Assembly: GCA_002508495.1 (NCBI GenBank)
Contig: DANA01000108.1
Span: forward strand, 1-7,386
Reading direction: 5' to 3'
Length of the DNA: 7,386 nt
Origin: Methanoregula sp. UBA276
GTDB taxonomy: Archaea > Halobacteriota > Methanomicrobia > Methanomicrobiales > Methanospirillaceae
Shown: positions 1-5,145 of the stretch, piece after piece
Position numbering within the stretch: the stretch's first letter is position 1
How the letters are laid out: every line of letters starts with the position of its first letter
Notes under the pieces: generated by a model
The model's input: the letters and a program-made list of their open reading frames with translations, nothing else
Told to the model about the DNA's origin: nothing
The model's database searches: none
Made by a program: the position numbers and the translations under genes

Positions 1-836
1 TCAAGGCCCTCAAGACACCCCATCATGAGACCATGACCAAGGTTGCCTCGGACCTGCTCACGACCGAAGAGATCACCGCGATGGTGGGCGCCTGCACCCG
101 TAGCAGCGACCGGGCCATCATCATGATGCTCTACGAAGGCGGGTTCCGCATCGGCGAGATCGGGGGAATGAAATGGGGCGACCTCACCTTCGACAAGTGG
201 GGCGTTATCGCGAACGTGAACTTCAAGACCGGCAAGCCCCGGTACGTCCGGCTCATCATGTCCCGCGAGGCCCTGGCAAAATGGAAGAACGATTACCCGG
301 CAAAACCGGTAACAAACGAAATGCCGGTCTTCATCACCGAACACCAGACAGCACTTACCCATGGGTCCGTAGCCATGCAGCTCAAGCGGCTTGCGAAGCG
401 GGCCGGGGTCCAGAAGCACATCACCCCGCACATCTTCCGCCATTCCCGCATCACCCACCTCATCAAGGAGAACGTGTCCGAGAGCGTGATCAAGCTCATG
501 ATGTGGGGCAGCCTCACGACCAACATGTTCCAGACCTATGCCCATCTCACGGGCAAGGATATCGACAACGAGATGCTGCGGACCTACGGGATCACGGAAA
601 CCGAAACAGGAGAGGGGACAAGCGAATTACGCATTGAGCCCCGCCAGTGCCCGCACTGCAAGCTCATCAACGGGCCCATGGCCGAGTTCTGCAATTCCTG
701 CGGGCGGTCGCTTACTGAACTGGCGACCGAAGCCGAAGACGATATTCACGACAGCATACTCAAAAACATGGCATCGCTCAAGCGGTTCATCGCGAAGTTT
801 GAGGACAAGGTGGCGAAAGGCGAGATTGTGGTGTAA
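1..836 (+). CDS. Tyrosine recombinase (XerC/D-like integrase) with C-terminal zinc ribbon, 5'-truncated by window
   Basis: Catalyses site-specific DNA strand exchange through a tyrosine nucleophile, probably integration and excision of the surrounding element. Numbering from the ATG at 33, the catalytic residues are visible in order: Arg39 in GFRIGE, a beta-hairpin Lys near 68 (TGKPR), H133-x-x-R136 (HIFR), Trp158 in MMWGS where many relatives have His, and nucleophile Tyr169 in TYAHL. A zinc ribbon follows (C206-x2-C209 ... C220-x2-C223), then a charged helical tail to residue 267; this tail arrangement is common in archaeal integrases. The frame is open upstream of the ATG back to base 3 without a stop, and the visible protein starts directly with the catalytic domain. 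The N-terminal core-binding domain is therefore almost certainly outside the window, and 33 is unlikely to be the true start. No attachment site or tRNA is visible here. Confidence 0.93.
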   Translation, partial: KALKTPHHETMTKVASDLLTTEEITAMVGACTRSSDRAIIMMLYEGGFRIGEIGGMKWGDLTFDKWGVIANVNFKTGKPRYVRLIMSREALAKWKNDYPAKPVTNEMPVFITEHQTALTHGSVAMQLKRLAKRAGVQKHITPHIFRHSRITHLIKENVSESVIKLMMWGSLTTNMFQTYAHLTGKDIDNEMLRTYGITETETGEGTSELRIEPRQCPHCKLINGPMAEFCNSCGRSLTELATEAEDDIHDSILKNMASLKRFIAKFEDKVAKGEIVV

Positions 837-862
837 GGTGTTGCAAAAATTCCCCATCGCGT

Positions 863-896
863 ACACCAAAATTAACAAAAATGTTAAGGCTGGTGT
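863..896. promoter_or_regulatory. 34-bp interrupted palindrome between integrase and regulator genes
   Basis: The order is ACACC (863-867), 4 nt, TTAACA (872-877), 4 nt, TGTTAA (882-887), 4 nt, GGTGT (892-896). Both arms are perfect inverted repeats and all three spacers are 4 nt, so the dyad is symmetric over 34 bp. It could be an operator for a dimeric DNA-binding protein such as the downstream HTH protein, an accessory recombination site, or an RNA hairpin after the integrase stop. A second GGTGT at 837-841 could pair with the same ACACC, giving two mutually exclusive stems. The symmetry is read directly; the role is inference. Confidence 0.45.
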
Positions 897-956
897 CAAT
901 GAGGGGGAATTCCGGAAAAGGAACGACCTTGATAAACAAGCAATCCAGGAAGGGGA

Positions 957-980
957 ATATTAATACTACTCTTTTTATGG
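957..980 (+). promoter_or_regulatory. Possible archaeal TATA-type promoter for the AlbA_2/HATPase gene
   Basis: Two AT-rich candidates lie upstream of the gene starting at 1024: AATATTAATA near 957-966 and CTTTTTATGG at 971-980. A TATA box at either place would put the transcription start roughly at 985-1005, leaving a short leader. Neither is a close match to the methanogen consensus TTTATATA and no clear purine-rich BRE precedes them, so the assignment is weak. Confidence 0.25.
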
Positions 981-1023
981 GGTGGCATCCAACAACCGGA
1001 TTGGAATTATTTCGTGAAACAAT

Positions 1024-2430
1024 ATGAGTCCAGGAACGCCAGCGATGAAATACCAGGAATCGGAAACCGTGGAGCTGAAAGCATCCCTCGCCGAACTGGA
1101 CGCGGCCCTCGTTGATATCTGTGCATTCCTGAATCACCGGGGCGGCAACCTCTACTTTGGTGTGAAGCCCGATGGCCGTGTGGTCGGGCTCACGGTCGCT
1201 GACTCCACGCTCCTGAAAGTTTCCCAGAAGATACGGCAGAAACTCAAGCCTGAGATCATACCGGAAATTCGTGAGCGGTCCGAGGAAGGCAAATCCATTA
1301 TTGAAGTGATCATCAGCGAGGGAACACACAAACCCTATTTTGTTGACGGGGTCCCGTACATCCGGAGCGGCAGCGAGAGCGTAAAGATGCCGCCGGATGT
1401 TTTCACCCGCCTGATCATGGAGCAGCAGGGATATGTGTGGGACCGGGACATCTGTGCCGGTGCTACTCTTGCTGACATTGATCCTGCTCTCGTGAAATCC
1501 TACCTGACCAGGGCACGACAGGTCCGGCAAATTGACCTGGATCCGGATACCCCGGTAGAAACGGCGCTCGACTCCCTTGAACTCCTCAATGATGGCAGAC
1601 CTACCAATGCGGCCATTCTCTTCTTTGGCAGGAATCCGCAGAGATTCATTGACTCTGCAGAGATCCGCTGCGCCAAATTCCGGGGCGATGATGTTACCCA
1701 GCCCTACGCGAACATGAAAGTTATCGGCGGTGCGGTTGTCGGGCAGATCGACCAGACAGAGTTATTCATCCGCGACAATATTGCAAAGGCCGCATGGATG
1801 CCGAAGGAAAAGTTCGAGCGGGAAGAGTCATGGGAGTATCCGCCGGATGCTTTCCGAGAGGCGGTCATCAATGCGGTCTGTCACCGGGACTATCAGTCAT
1901 CGGGGAATGTGCAGGTCAGCATTTTTGCCAATTCGCTGGAGATCCTGAACCCCGGGCTGCTCCCCCCAACCCTCACGATTGAGTCGCTGAAACGACGGCA
2001 TAGTTCAAAGCCGAGGAACCGGCTTATCGCGGACCTGCTGTTCCGGATCAAGTATATCGAACGATGGGGATCTGGCACAACGAAGATGATACGTGTCTGT
2101 CGGGATCTCGGCGTGCCGGAACCGGAGTTCCACGAGCAGGACGAAGACTTCATGGTTACCTTCCGGCGTTCATCGGTGAACGTGCTTCTCGACCAGCCCG
2201 ATCTGCTGAACGAACGGCAGAAACTTGCGATTGAATTCCTGAAGACCCACGGGTCGATCACGACGCTGGAATATATCCGGGTGGCCAACTGCCACGAGAG
2301 GACGGCACGCAAGGATCTGGCGGACCTCGTGCGACTCAACGTGGTTGTTAAGCAGGGACTCGGAAAACTCACCCGGTATACCATTCATCCGGGCTTCCGG
2401 CATTTCCCGGTGGATGCCGGAACTCGCTAA
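1024..2430 (+). CDS. AlbA_2 (Schlafen-type) / RecG-like HATPase / winged-helix protein, putative transcriptional regulator
   Basis: 468 aa with the three-part layout of the COG2865 type, often annotated as putative transcriptional regulator or RecG-like helicase although no helicase motors are present. Residues ~10-130 form an AlbA_2 (Schlafen AlbA) domain with ESETVELKASL, FLNHRGGNLYFGV and PYIRSGSESVKM. Residues ~275-380 match the HATPase_c_4 segment: FREAVINAVCHRDY, then ERWGSGTTKMIRVCRDLG. Residues ~395-455 form a winged helix (ERQKLAIEFLKTHGSITTLEY, HERTARKDLADL). The start is uncertain. ATG 1024 has a weak GTGA at 1014-1017. ATG 1045 (MKYQESETVE) has AGGA at 1032-1035 and matches the usual N-terminus of the family. 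The gene stands alone, facing away from the integrase and converging with the AT-rich cassette. A role in controlling the element is inferred from the domains. The final codons contain a 9-bp inverted repeat. Confidence 0.9.
   Translation: MSPGTPAMKYQESETVELKASLAELDAALVDICAFLNHRGGNLYFGVKPDGRVVGLTVADSTLLKVSQKIRQKLKPEIIPEIRERSEEGKSIIEVIISEGTHKPYFVDGVPYIRSGSESVKMPPDVFTRLIMEQQGYVWDRDICAGATLADIDPALVKSYLTRARQVRQIDLDPDTPVETALDSLELLNDGRPTNAAILFFGRNPQRFIDSAEIRCAKFRGDDVTQPYANMKVIGGAVVGQIDQTELFIRDNIAKAAWMPKEKFEREESWEYPPDAFREAVINAVCHRDYQSSGNVQVSIFANSLEILNPGLLPPTLTIESLKRRHSSKPRNRLIADLLFRIKYIERWGSGTTKMIRVCRDLGVPEPEFHEQDEDFMVTFRRSSVNVLLDQPDLLNERQKLAIEFLKTHGSITTLEYIRVANCHERTARKDLADLVRLNVVVKQGLGKLTRYTIHPGFRHFPVDAGTR
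2395..2422. repeat. 9-bp inverted repeat TTCCGGCAT / ATGCCGGAA at the end of the regulator gene
   Basis: TTCCGGCAT at 2395-2403 and its exact reverse complement at 2414-2422 are separated by 10 nt. The repeat lies within the last codons of the AlbA_2/HATPase gene, eight bases before the end of its stop codon. The same 9-mer is the unit of the direct-repeat clusters at 2513 and 2621, so this may be an outlying inverted pair of the same protein-binding site. Alternatively it is an RNA hairpin near the gene end. Confidence 0.5.
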
Positions 2431-2453
2431 TTGAATTTTACATAAAACGTAGA

Positions 2454-2467
2454 ATTTTCAATTTTTT
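2454..2467 (+). terminator. T-rich tract after the AlbA_2/HATPase gene
   Basis: A T-rich run ending in TTTTTT (2462-2467) begins 24 bases after the stop codon at 2430, on the strand of that gene. Archaeal RNA polymerase terminates at oligo-T tracts without requiring a hairpin, so this is a plausible terminator between converging genes. It could equally be part of the AT-rich flank of the repeat region. Confidence 0.3.
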
Positions 2468-2512
2468 CCCAATCGGGGAATAGCCCTGCCGTATATTGGA
2501 CACGGCATGGGC

Positions 2513-2543
2513 ATTCCGGCATGGTTCCGGCACGTTCCGGCAT
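2513..2543. repeat. 31-bp repeat, copy 1 (three helically phased TTCCGGCAT/C units)
   Basis: Contains TTCCGGCAT at 2514-2522, TTCCGGCAC at 2525-2533 and TTCCGGCAT at 2535-2543. Unit starts are 11 and 10 bp apart, about one DNA turn, so a bound protein would contact one face. It lies in a gene-free convergent interval, preceded by a ~40-bp AT-rich stretch (2431-2470). This resembles an iteron array beside an unwinding element, but that function is inference. Confidence 0.7.
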
Positions 2544-2550
2544 AATACGA

Positions 2551-2573
2551 AGGAGCCAGCCACAGGCTTGGCG
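2551..2573. other. Imperfect hairpin between the two 31-bp repeats
   Basis: Within this span GCCA-GCC, a 3-nt ACA loop and GGC-T-TGGC can pair as a seven-base-pair stem with one bulged T. It sits in the 77 bp between the two repeat copies. It could be a structural element of an origin or a fortuitous GC-rich stem; nothing else supports a role. Confidence 0.25.
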
Positions 2574-2620
2574 CCCAGGGCCGGGTTATTTTTGAAAAAG
2601 GCGGCAGAATTTTCAAAATT

Positions 2621-2651
2621 ATTCCGGCATGGTTCCGGCACGTTCCGGCAT
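2621..2651. repeat. 31-bp repeat, copy 2 (identical to copy 1)
   Basis: All 31 bases are identical to 2513-2543, with units at 2622-2630, 2633-2641 and 2643-2651. The copies are offset by 108 bp. The sequence AGAATTTTCAA also occurs twice nearby (2451-2461 and 2606-2616), so both a GC-rich and an AT-rich motif are duplicated. Open frames across the interval on either strand read the repeat as FRHGSGTFRH or as MPEPCRN-like peptides. These look like translated repeats, not genes. Confidence 0.7.
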
Positions 2652-2695
2652 TGCGAGGAAAGAGGGTATCGACTTGGTAAGGACTAAGTGAAAAA

Positions 2696-3415
2696 TTATT
2701 CTAATCCCATCTCTCTTAATTTATTTCGGACTGCGAGTCGATTGTATGGGGTTAACCGTGCATTTCGGGTTACATCACGATAGTCGGGATTATTGTAATC
2801 GGCTAAACTCGTACCGAAGAGTGAATTGCAATGATATTGACCAATAAATGTTTTATGCCCCACCTCTTTTACCTCGTAATAACATAATCCACCGTCATGC
2901 AATGCAACAGAATTTCTTTTTCCATGACCAAAGATCCATAGATGTGTGGTATTGGGATTTTCGATAATTGGTTTTAACTTTGCTTTTGAACCGACTTCAT
3001 AGACTTTATAATTTATTTGAGGCACATTCGTACGAAAATTATTGATTAAAATATCTATACCATCCACATAATCCGTGTCTGAATAGGATCCGTTATTGTT
3101 CGGGCGCTCTTTATGAGCGATAATTATTGCGTGATGGGGTAATTCACTATGAAATTCACCATACTTTTTGATCAGGTCCTTTGTTTGGCTTGGACACTCC
3201 GTATAAAATTTTAACAAGTACCATGCAACCAGGACTAATGCTATCAGTGTTGGAATTATGCTGATAAGGAAATTGTTGGTTAAATAAAACATCTCCAAAT
3301 AAGGGATGAATATCAAAACTACAATTGCTAATCCAAAAATTACCCAAGTAAAGGCCGCTTGAATTTTCCCTAACCATTTAAGGAATTTAGAATTGCATTC
3401 ATCCTTTTCATCCAT
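2696..3415 (-). CDS. Two-TM membrane protein with candidate caspase-like (clan CD) C-terminal domain
   Basis: 239 aa from ATG 3415; an in-frame TTG at 3421 is an alternative. Residues ~21-40 and ~49-70 are hydrophobic and should form two membrane helices with a short connecting loop. The C-terminal ~165 residues are soluble: a strand HAIIIAHKE (95-103), then THLWIFGHG ending at His164-Gly165, then TFIGQYHC with Cys196, followed by NSLFGTSLADY. A hydrophobic strand before His-Gly, and a second one before Cys about 30 residues later, is the arrangement seen in clan CD peptidases such as gingipains, caspases and CHAT proteins. The match is by eye only, and the protein could belong to an unrelated family. 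The gene starts 2 nt after the stop of the 61-aa gene, so the two are probably translated as a unit. Base composition is much more AT-rich than both flanks, suggesting separate acquisition. A T5 run on its strand overlaps the stop. Confidence 0.8.
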   Translation of the reverse strand: MDEKDECNSKFLKWLGKIQAAFTWVIFGLAIVVLIFIPYLEMFYLTNNFLISIIPTLIALVLVAWYLLKFYTECPSQTKDLIKKYGEFHSELPHHAIIIAHKERPNNNGSYSDTDYVDGIDILINNFRTNVPQINYKVYEVGSKAKLKPIIENPNTTHLWIFGHGKRNSVALHDGGLCYYEVKEVGHKTFIGQYHCNSLFGTSLADYNNPDYRDVTRNARLTPYNRLAVRNKLREMGLE

Positions 3416-3417
3416 TT

Positions 3418-3603
3418 TCAATGATCAACTCGAAGGATGATAAACAATTTTAATGCAATTGCGGCACCTCCCGCCCCTCCAAAACTTCCGACCACAATAT
3501 TGATGATAGTCCTTTCATTTTTCCAAAATAACAGCCGCGCACCGCATTCTGGTGCAGCAAAATCAACCAATTGTCTTACACTTGTATGACAAAAATCAGC
3601 CAT
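3418..3603 (-). CDS. Small single-pass membrane protein with Gly-rich TM segment
   Basis: 61 aa starting at ATG 3603. Residues 1-32 are a polar N-terminal region containing Cys5 and Cys20. Residues ~33-57 form one hydrophobic helix with the glycine-zipper-like core GSFGGAGGAA and a short RVDH tail. No family is recognised. Gly-rich single helices of this kind often pack into oligomers, but no function is proposed from that alone. Its TGA is followed after two bases by the ATG of the two-TM gene, indicating an operon and possibly a physical partnership. A TATA-like TTTATAAA lies about 45 bp upstream, well placed for this strand. Upstream of the ATG the same frame stays open to 4002 except for one TAG directly abutting the ATG. 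The ORF may therefore be the tail of a longer interrupted gene instead of an independent small gene. Confidence 0.5.
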   Translation of the reverse strand: MADFCHTSVRQLVDFAAPECGARLLFWKNERTIINIVVGSFGGAGGAAIALKLFIILRVDH

Positions 3604-4002
3604 CTAACCCGCTGGTTCAGAAAACCCTTTAAGCAACTGCGGATTTATAAAAATATTACAATGCTGTGCTACTTCCTCACACAGACGGGTAAACGGATAA
3701 GGGCTGCGGCAAATTCGATCAAGGATCGGATCATTGATTTGTTCCGCGAGCCCGGACCCCGTGCCCAGAAAAAGTGCCAGGTTGGGATGAACAGCGTTGC
3801 GTCCGGAACCGGATGCAGCATGAACACGGGCCAGTGGTGCAAACTGACGGACAGCCACGCCCCGGTATTCTCTCTCTTTACGTACTTTGGTGATCGTCAG
3901 TAGTACCGCGTAATCTCCGCACGGATTTCTGTCATGATGCGAGTCCAGGAGGCCACCTGCCGTTTCGAGAAGAACGGCGCATGGCCGGACAATAGCCGTG
4001 GC
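3604..4002 (-). pseudogene. Unrecognised open frame, possible decayed gene upstream of the membrane cassette
   Basis: This frame has no stop for 132 codons, then ends with TAG at 3606-3604. It has no ATG; the only plausible start seen is GTG at 3858, giving 84 aa. The downstream half reads convincingly as protein (FLGTGSGLAEQIND, DPILDRICRSPYPFTRLCEE), but I do not recognise the family. The overlapping minus frame ending at 3897 is also protein-like near its end (SKRQVASWTRIMTEIRAEI). One frameshift near 3900 could join the two, which would suit a broken gene. Plus-strand frames across the same stretch (3586-3903 and 3934-4071) are competitors that cannot be excluded by eye. Function unknown. 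Confidence 0.3.
3644..3651 (-). promoter_or_regulatory. TATA box for the AT-rich membrane cassette
   Basis: TTTATAAA is a good archaeal TATA element. On the minus strand its centre would place transcription start near 3621, giving an ~18-nt leader before ATG 3603. The sequence is palindromic, so it does not by itself fix direction. It also lies within the open minus-strand frame at 3604-4002. No convincing purine-rich BRE is seen. Confidence 0.45.
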
Positions 4003-4106
4003 TCAATCCGGATGGACCGACCAGAACCGGAAAAACGAACATCGGGATGTGAATCTCCAAAAAATCGTTGAATCGTCATGGAATGCATGGAAAAAACGGT
4101 GAAACA

Positions 4107-4379
4107 ATGAACCAGACAACACACGAACCGCTCATCGTCACACAGGAAGCTGTCGATGCATACGAGAAGAAGACCGGATTCTATGGAATCGGGCAGGTCA
4201 TGGTTGAGGACGGGCACTGGAAGATCGTGACCCGGCAGGAATTTGCTGAACTGAAACGGAAAAATGGCAGCTCACCCAGCTCGTTACCCCTAACTACCGG
4301 TGAGACTGCCAAACAAAATCTGACATACGGACATAAATCCCTGCCTCAAGCGTCGGAGATGATCGGAGGGAAAGCATGA
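4107..4379 (+). CDS. Small hypothetical protein, first gene of the 4107-5742 operon
   Basis: 90 aa from ATG 4107, chosen because GGTGA at 4098-4102 is correctly placed before it; in-frame ATGs at 4068 and 4083 lack such a site. The family is not recognised. Residues ~20-50 (GFYGIGQVMVEDGHWKIVTR then QEFAELKRK) look like a small beta-hairpin followed by a helix, and the last ~35 residues are Ser/Thr/Pro/Gln-rich and probably disordered. The hairpin-helix loosely resembles the repeat unit of the next protein (GKQRYMVPRDKF against GHWKIVTRQEF), which may mean a shared fold. The stop overlaps the next start by ATGA, so the genes are translationally coupled. No good TATA element was found upstream. 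Confidence 0.75.
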   Translation: MNQTTHEPLIVTQEAVDAYEKKTGFYGIGQVMVEDGHWKIVTRQEFAELKRKNGSSPSSLPLTTGETAKQNLTYGHKSLPQASEMIGGKA

Positions 4380-4744
4380 CCGCCTACGCTGCCGGCCAGA
4401 TCATGTGCGGCGACGAAGGCCGGGTACATATCCGCATCTGGGGCGATCTGCATTACATCTGCCCCGAAGAGCTGGGGATGCTCTTCTTTGTCGGGGATCA
4501 CGTGCCGATCCTGAAAAAACCGAAACTCGTACCGGAGACGCCGGTTGTTTCCGGCAGTGCCTATCTCAGTCCCTCCGGTCGGGCCGTTATCCTCGCGATG
4601 GGTAAACAGCGGTACATGGTCCCGCGTGACAAGTTCCTTGCCGTTGCACTCGGAGAGGATGTGTCCTGCATCTTCTTTGAAGTGCCAGGGAACGAACCGG
4701 AGATTGAGATCCTCTCTCCGCACAAGGGGGGCGCAGCCTCATGA
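4376..4744 (+). CDS. Hypothetical protein with an internal two-fold repeat
   Basis: 122 aa; start supported by GGAGGG at 4365-4370 five bases before ATG and by the 4-bp ATGA overlap with the preceding gene. Two segments align without gaps at an offset of 53 residues: 15-45 and 68-98. They share the pattern G-R-x2-I-x3-G-x3-Y-x2-P-x9-G-x2-V (G15/G68, R16/R69, I19/I72, G23/G76, Y27/Y80, P30/P83, G40/G93, V43/V96). The predicted content is mainly beta strand with no membrane segment, so it is probably a small cytoplasmic protein made of two copies of one fold. Function not recognised. The next gene again starts in an ATGA overlap, so it belongs to the same operon, leading towards the primase gene. 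Confidence 0.8.
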   Translation: MTAYAAGQIMCGDEGRVHIRIWGDLHYICPEELGMLFFVGDHVPILKKPKLVPETPVVSGSAYLSPSGRAVILAMGKQRYMVPRDKFLAVALGEDVSCIFFEVPGNEPEIEILSPHKGGAAS

Positions 4745-5145
4745 CCAGCCGACGCGGAACGCTGGTCGAGGAGGGAGCCCGCGAGCTCCTCCAGGTGCAC
4801 GGCTACCGGGTCCGGGTCATCCCGCCCGGCTTTGACAAGAAACTGCCGCCGGCGCATCTGGTTGCTGAACGGGATTCGGGAGAGAAGCGGTTTATCCGCA
4901 TCCGGAAATTCTCCCATCTTCCCTCAACGGTCGATATGGTCATGCAGAAATGCGGCCTTGACCTTGCACAGTTCCGGAAGCACATCGCCCGCCACATCGG
5001 TCACGCGGAATATCATTACGAGATCTGGATTTACTCGCTGACGCACGGGTTCCGGTGCTTCGAGGTGCTGCGGGACAGCATCCGCGAGATCCCGAAACTC
5101 TCACTGCACGGGCCGGTGGTATCGCAGACCAGAGGCGTTGCATGA
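4741..5145 (+). CDS. Hypothetical protein, paralogue 1 of an adjacent pair (EVLxDSIRE family)
   Basis: 134 aa; start fixed by the ATGA overlap (4741-4744) and a G-rich ribosome-binding site about nine bases upstream. It aligns along its length with the next protein: ELL at 15-17, GY at 21-22, HLV at 39-41, IRIR at 52-55, Cys71, AQFR at 76-79, EIWIYS at 94-99 and CFEVLRDSIREI at 106-117. The alpha-beta order (helix, strand, HLVAER strand, turn, FIRIRK strand, helix, EIWIYS strand) recalls the core of PD-(D/E)xK nuclease-like folds such as VRR-Nuc or archaeal resolvases. The acidic metal ligands expected there are absent (His and Arg occupy those places), so it is not predicted to be an active nuclease. 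Function unknown; the operon context suggests a role in element replication or maintenance. Confidence 0.82.
   Translation: MTSRRGTLVEEGARELLQVHGYRVRVIPPGFDKKLPPAHLVAERDSGEKRFIRIRKFSHLPSTVDMVMQKCGLDLAQFRKHIARHIGHAEYHYEIWIYSLTHGFRCFEVLRDSIREIPKLSLHGPVVSQTRGVA

Noticed and set aside
1..836. tRNA or attachment site next to the integrase
   Set aside because: No tRNA cloverleaf or direct repeat typical of att sites was recognised in the window; the integrase's 5' side is outside it.
787..1530. Long minus-strand ORF (247 aa) opposite the regulator gene
   Set aside because: It is the antisense shadow of the AlbA_2/HATPase gene; its translation shows no domain logic while the plus frame shows clear motifs.
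1024..2430. RecG helicase
   Set aside because: Similarity to RecG-type annotations comes from the HATPase_c_4 segment; there are no Walker A or other superfamily 2 helicase motifs.
2513..2651. CRISPR array
   Set aside because: Only two repeats, a 77-bp gap between them, internal sub-repeats and no cas genes; the pattern fits an iteron-like duplication better.
2438..2687. Overlapping small ORFs on both strands across the repeats (67 aa and 63 aa)
   Set aside because: Most of their content is the translated 31-bp repeat, starts are poor (TTG on the plus strand), and both strands are equally open, as expected for repetitive non-coding DNA.
3571..3903. Plus-strand 110-aa ORF
   Set aside because: Third-position GC is not unreasonable, but it has no ribosome-binding site, runs antisense through the probable start region of the membrane cassette, and the translation lacks recognisable structure. 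Left as an alternative reading of the gap, not a called gene.
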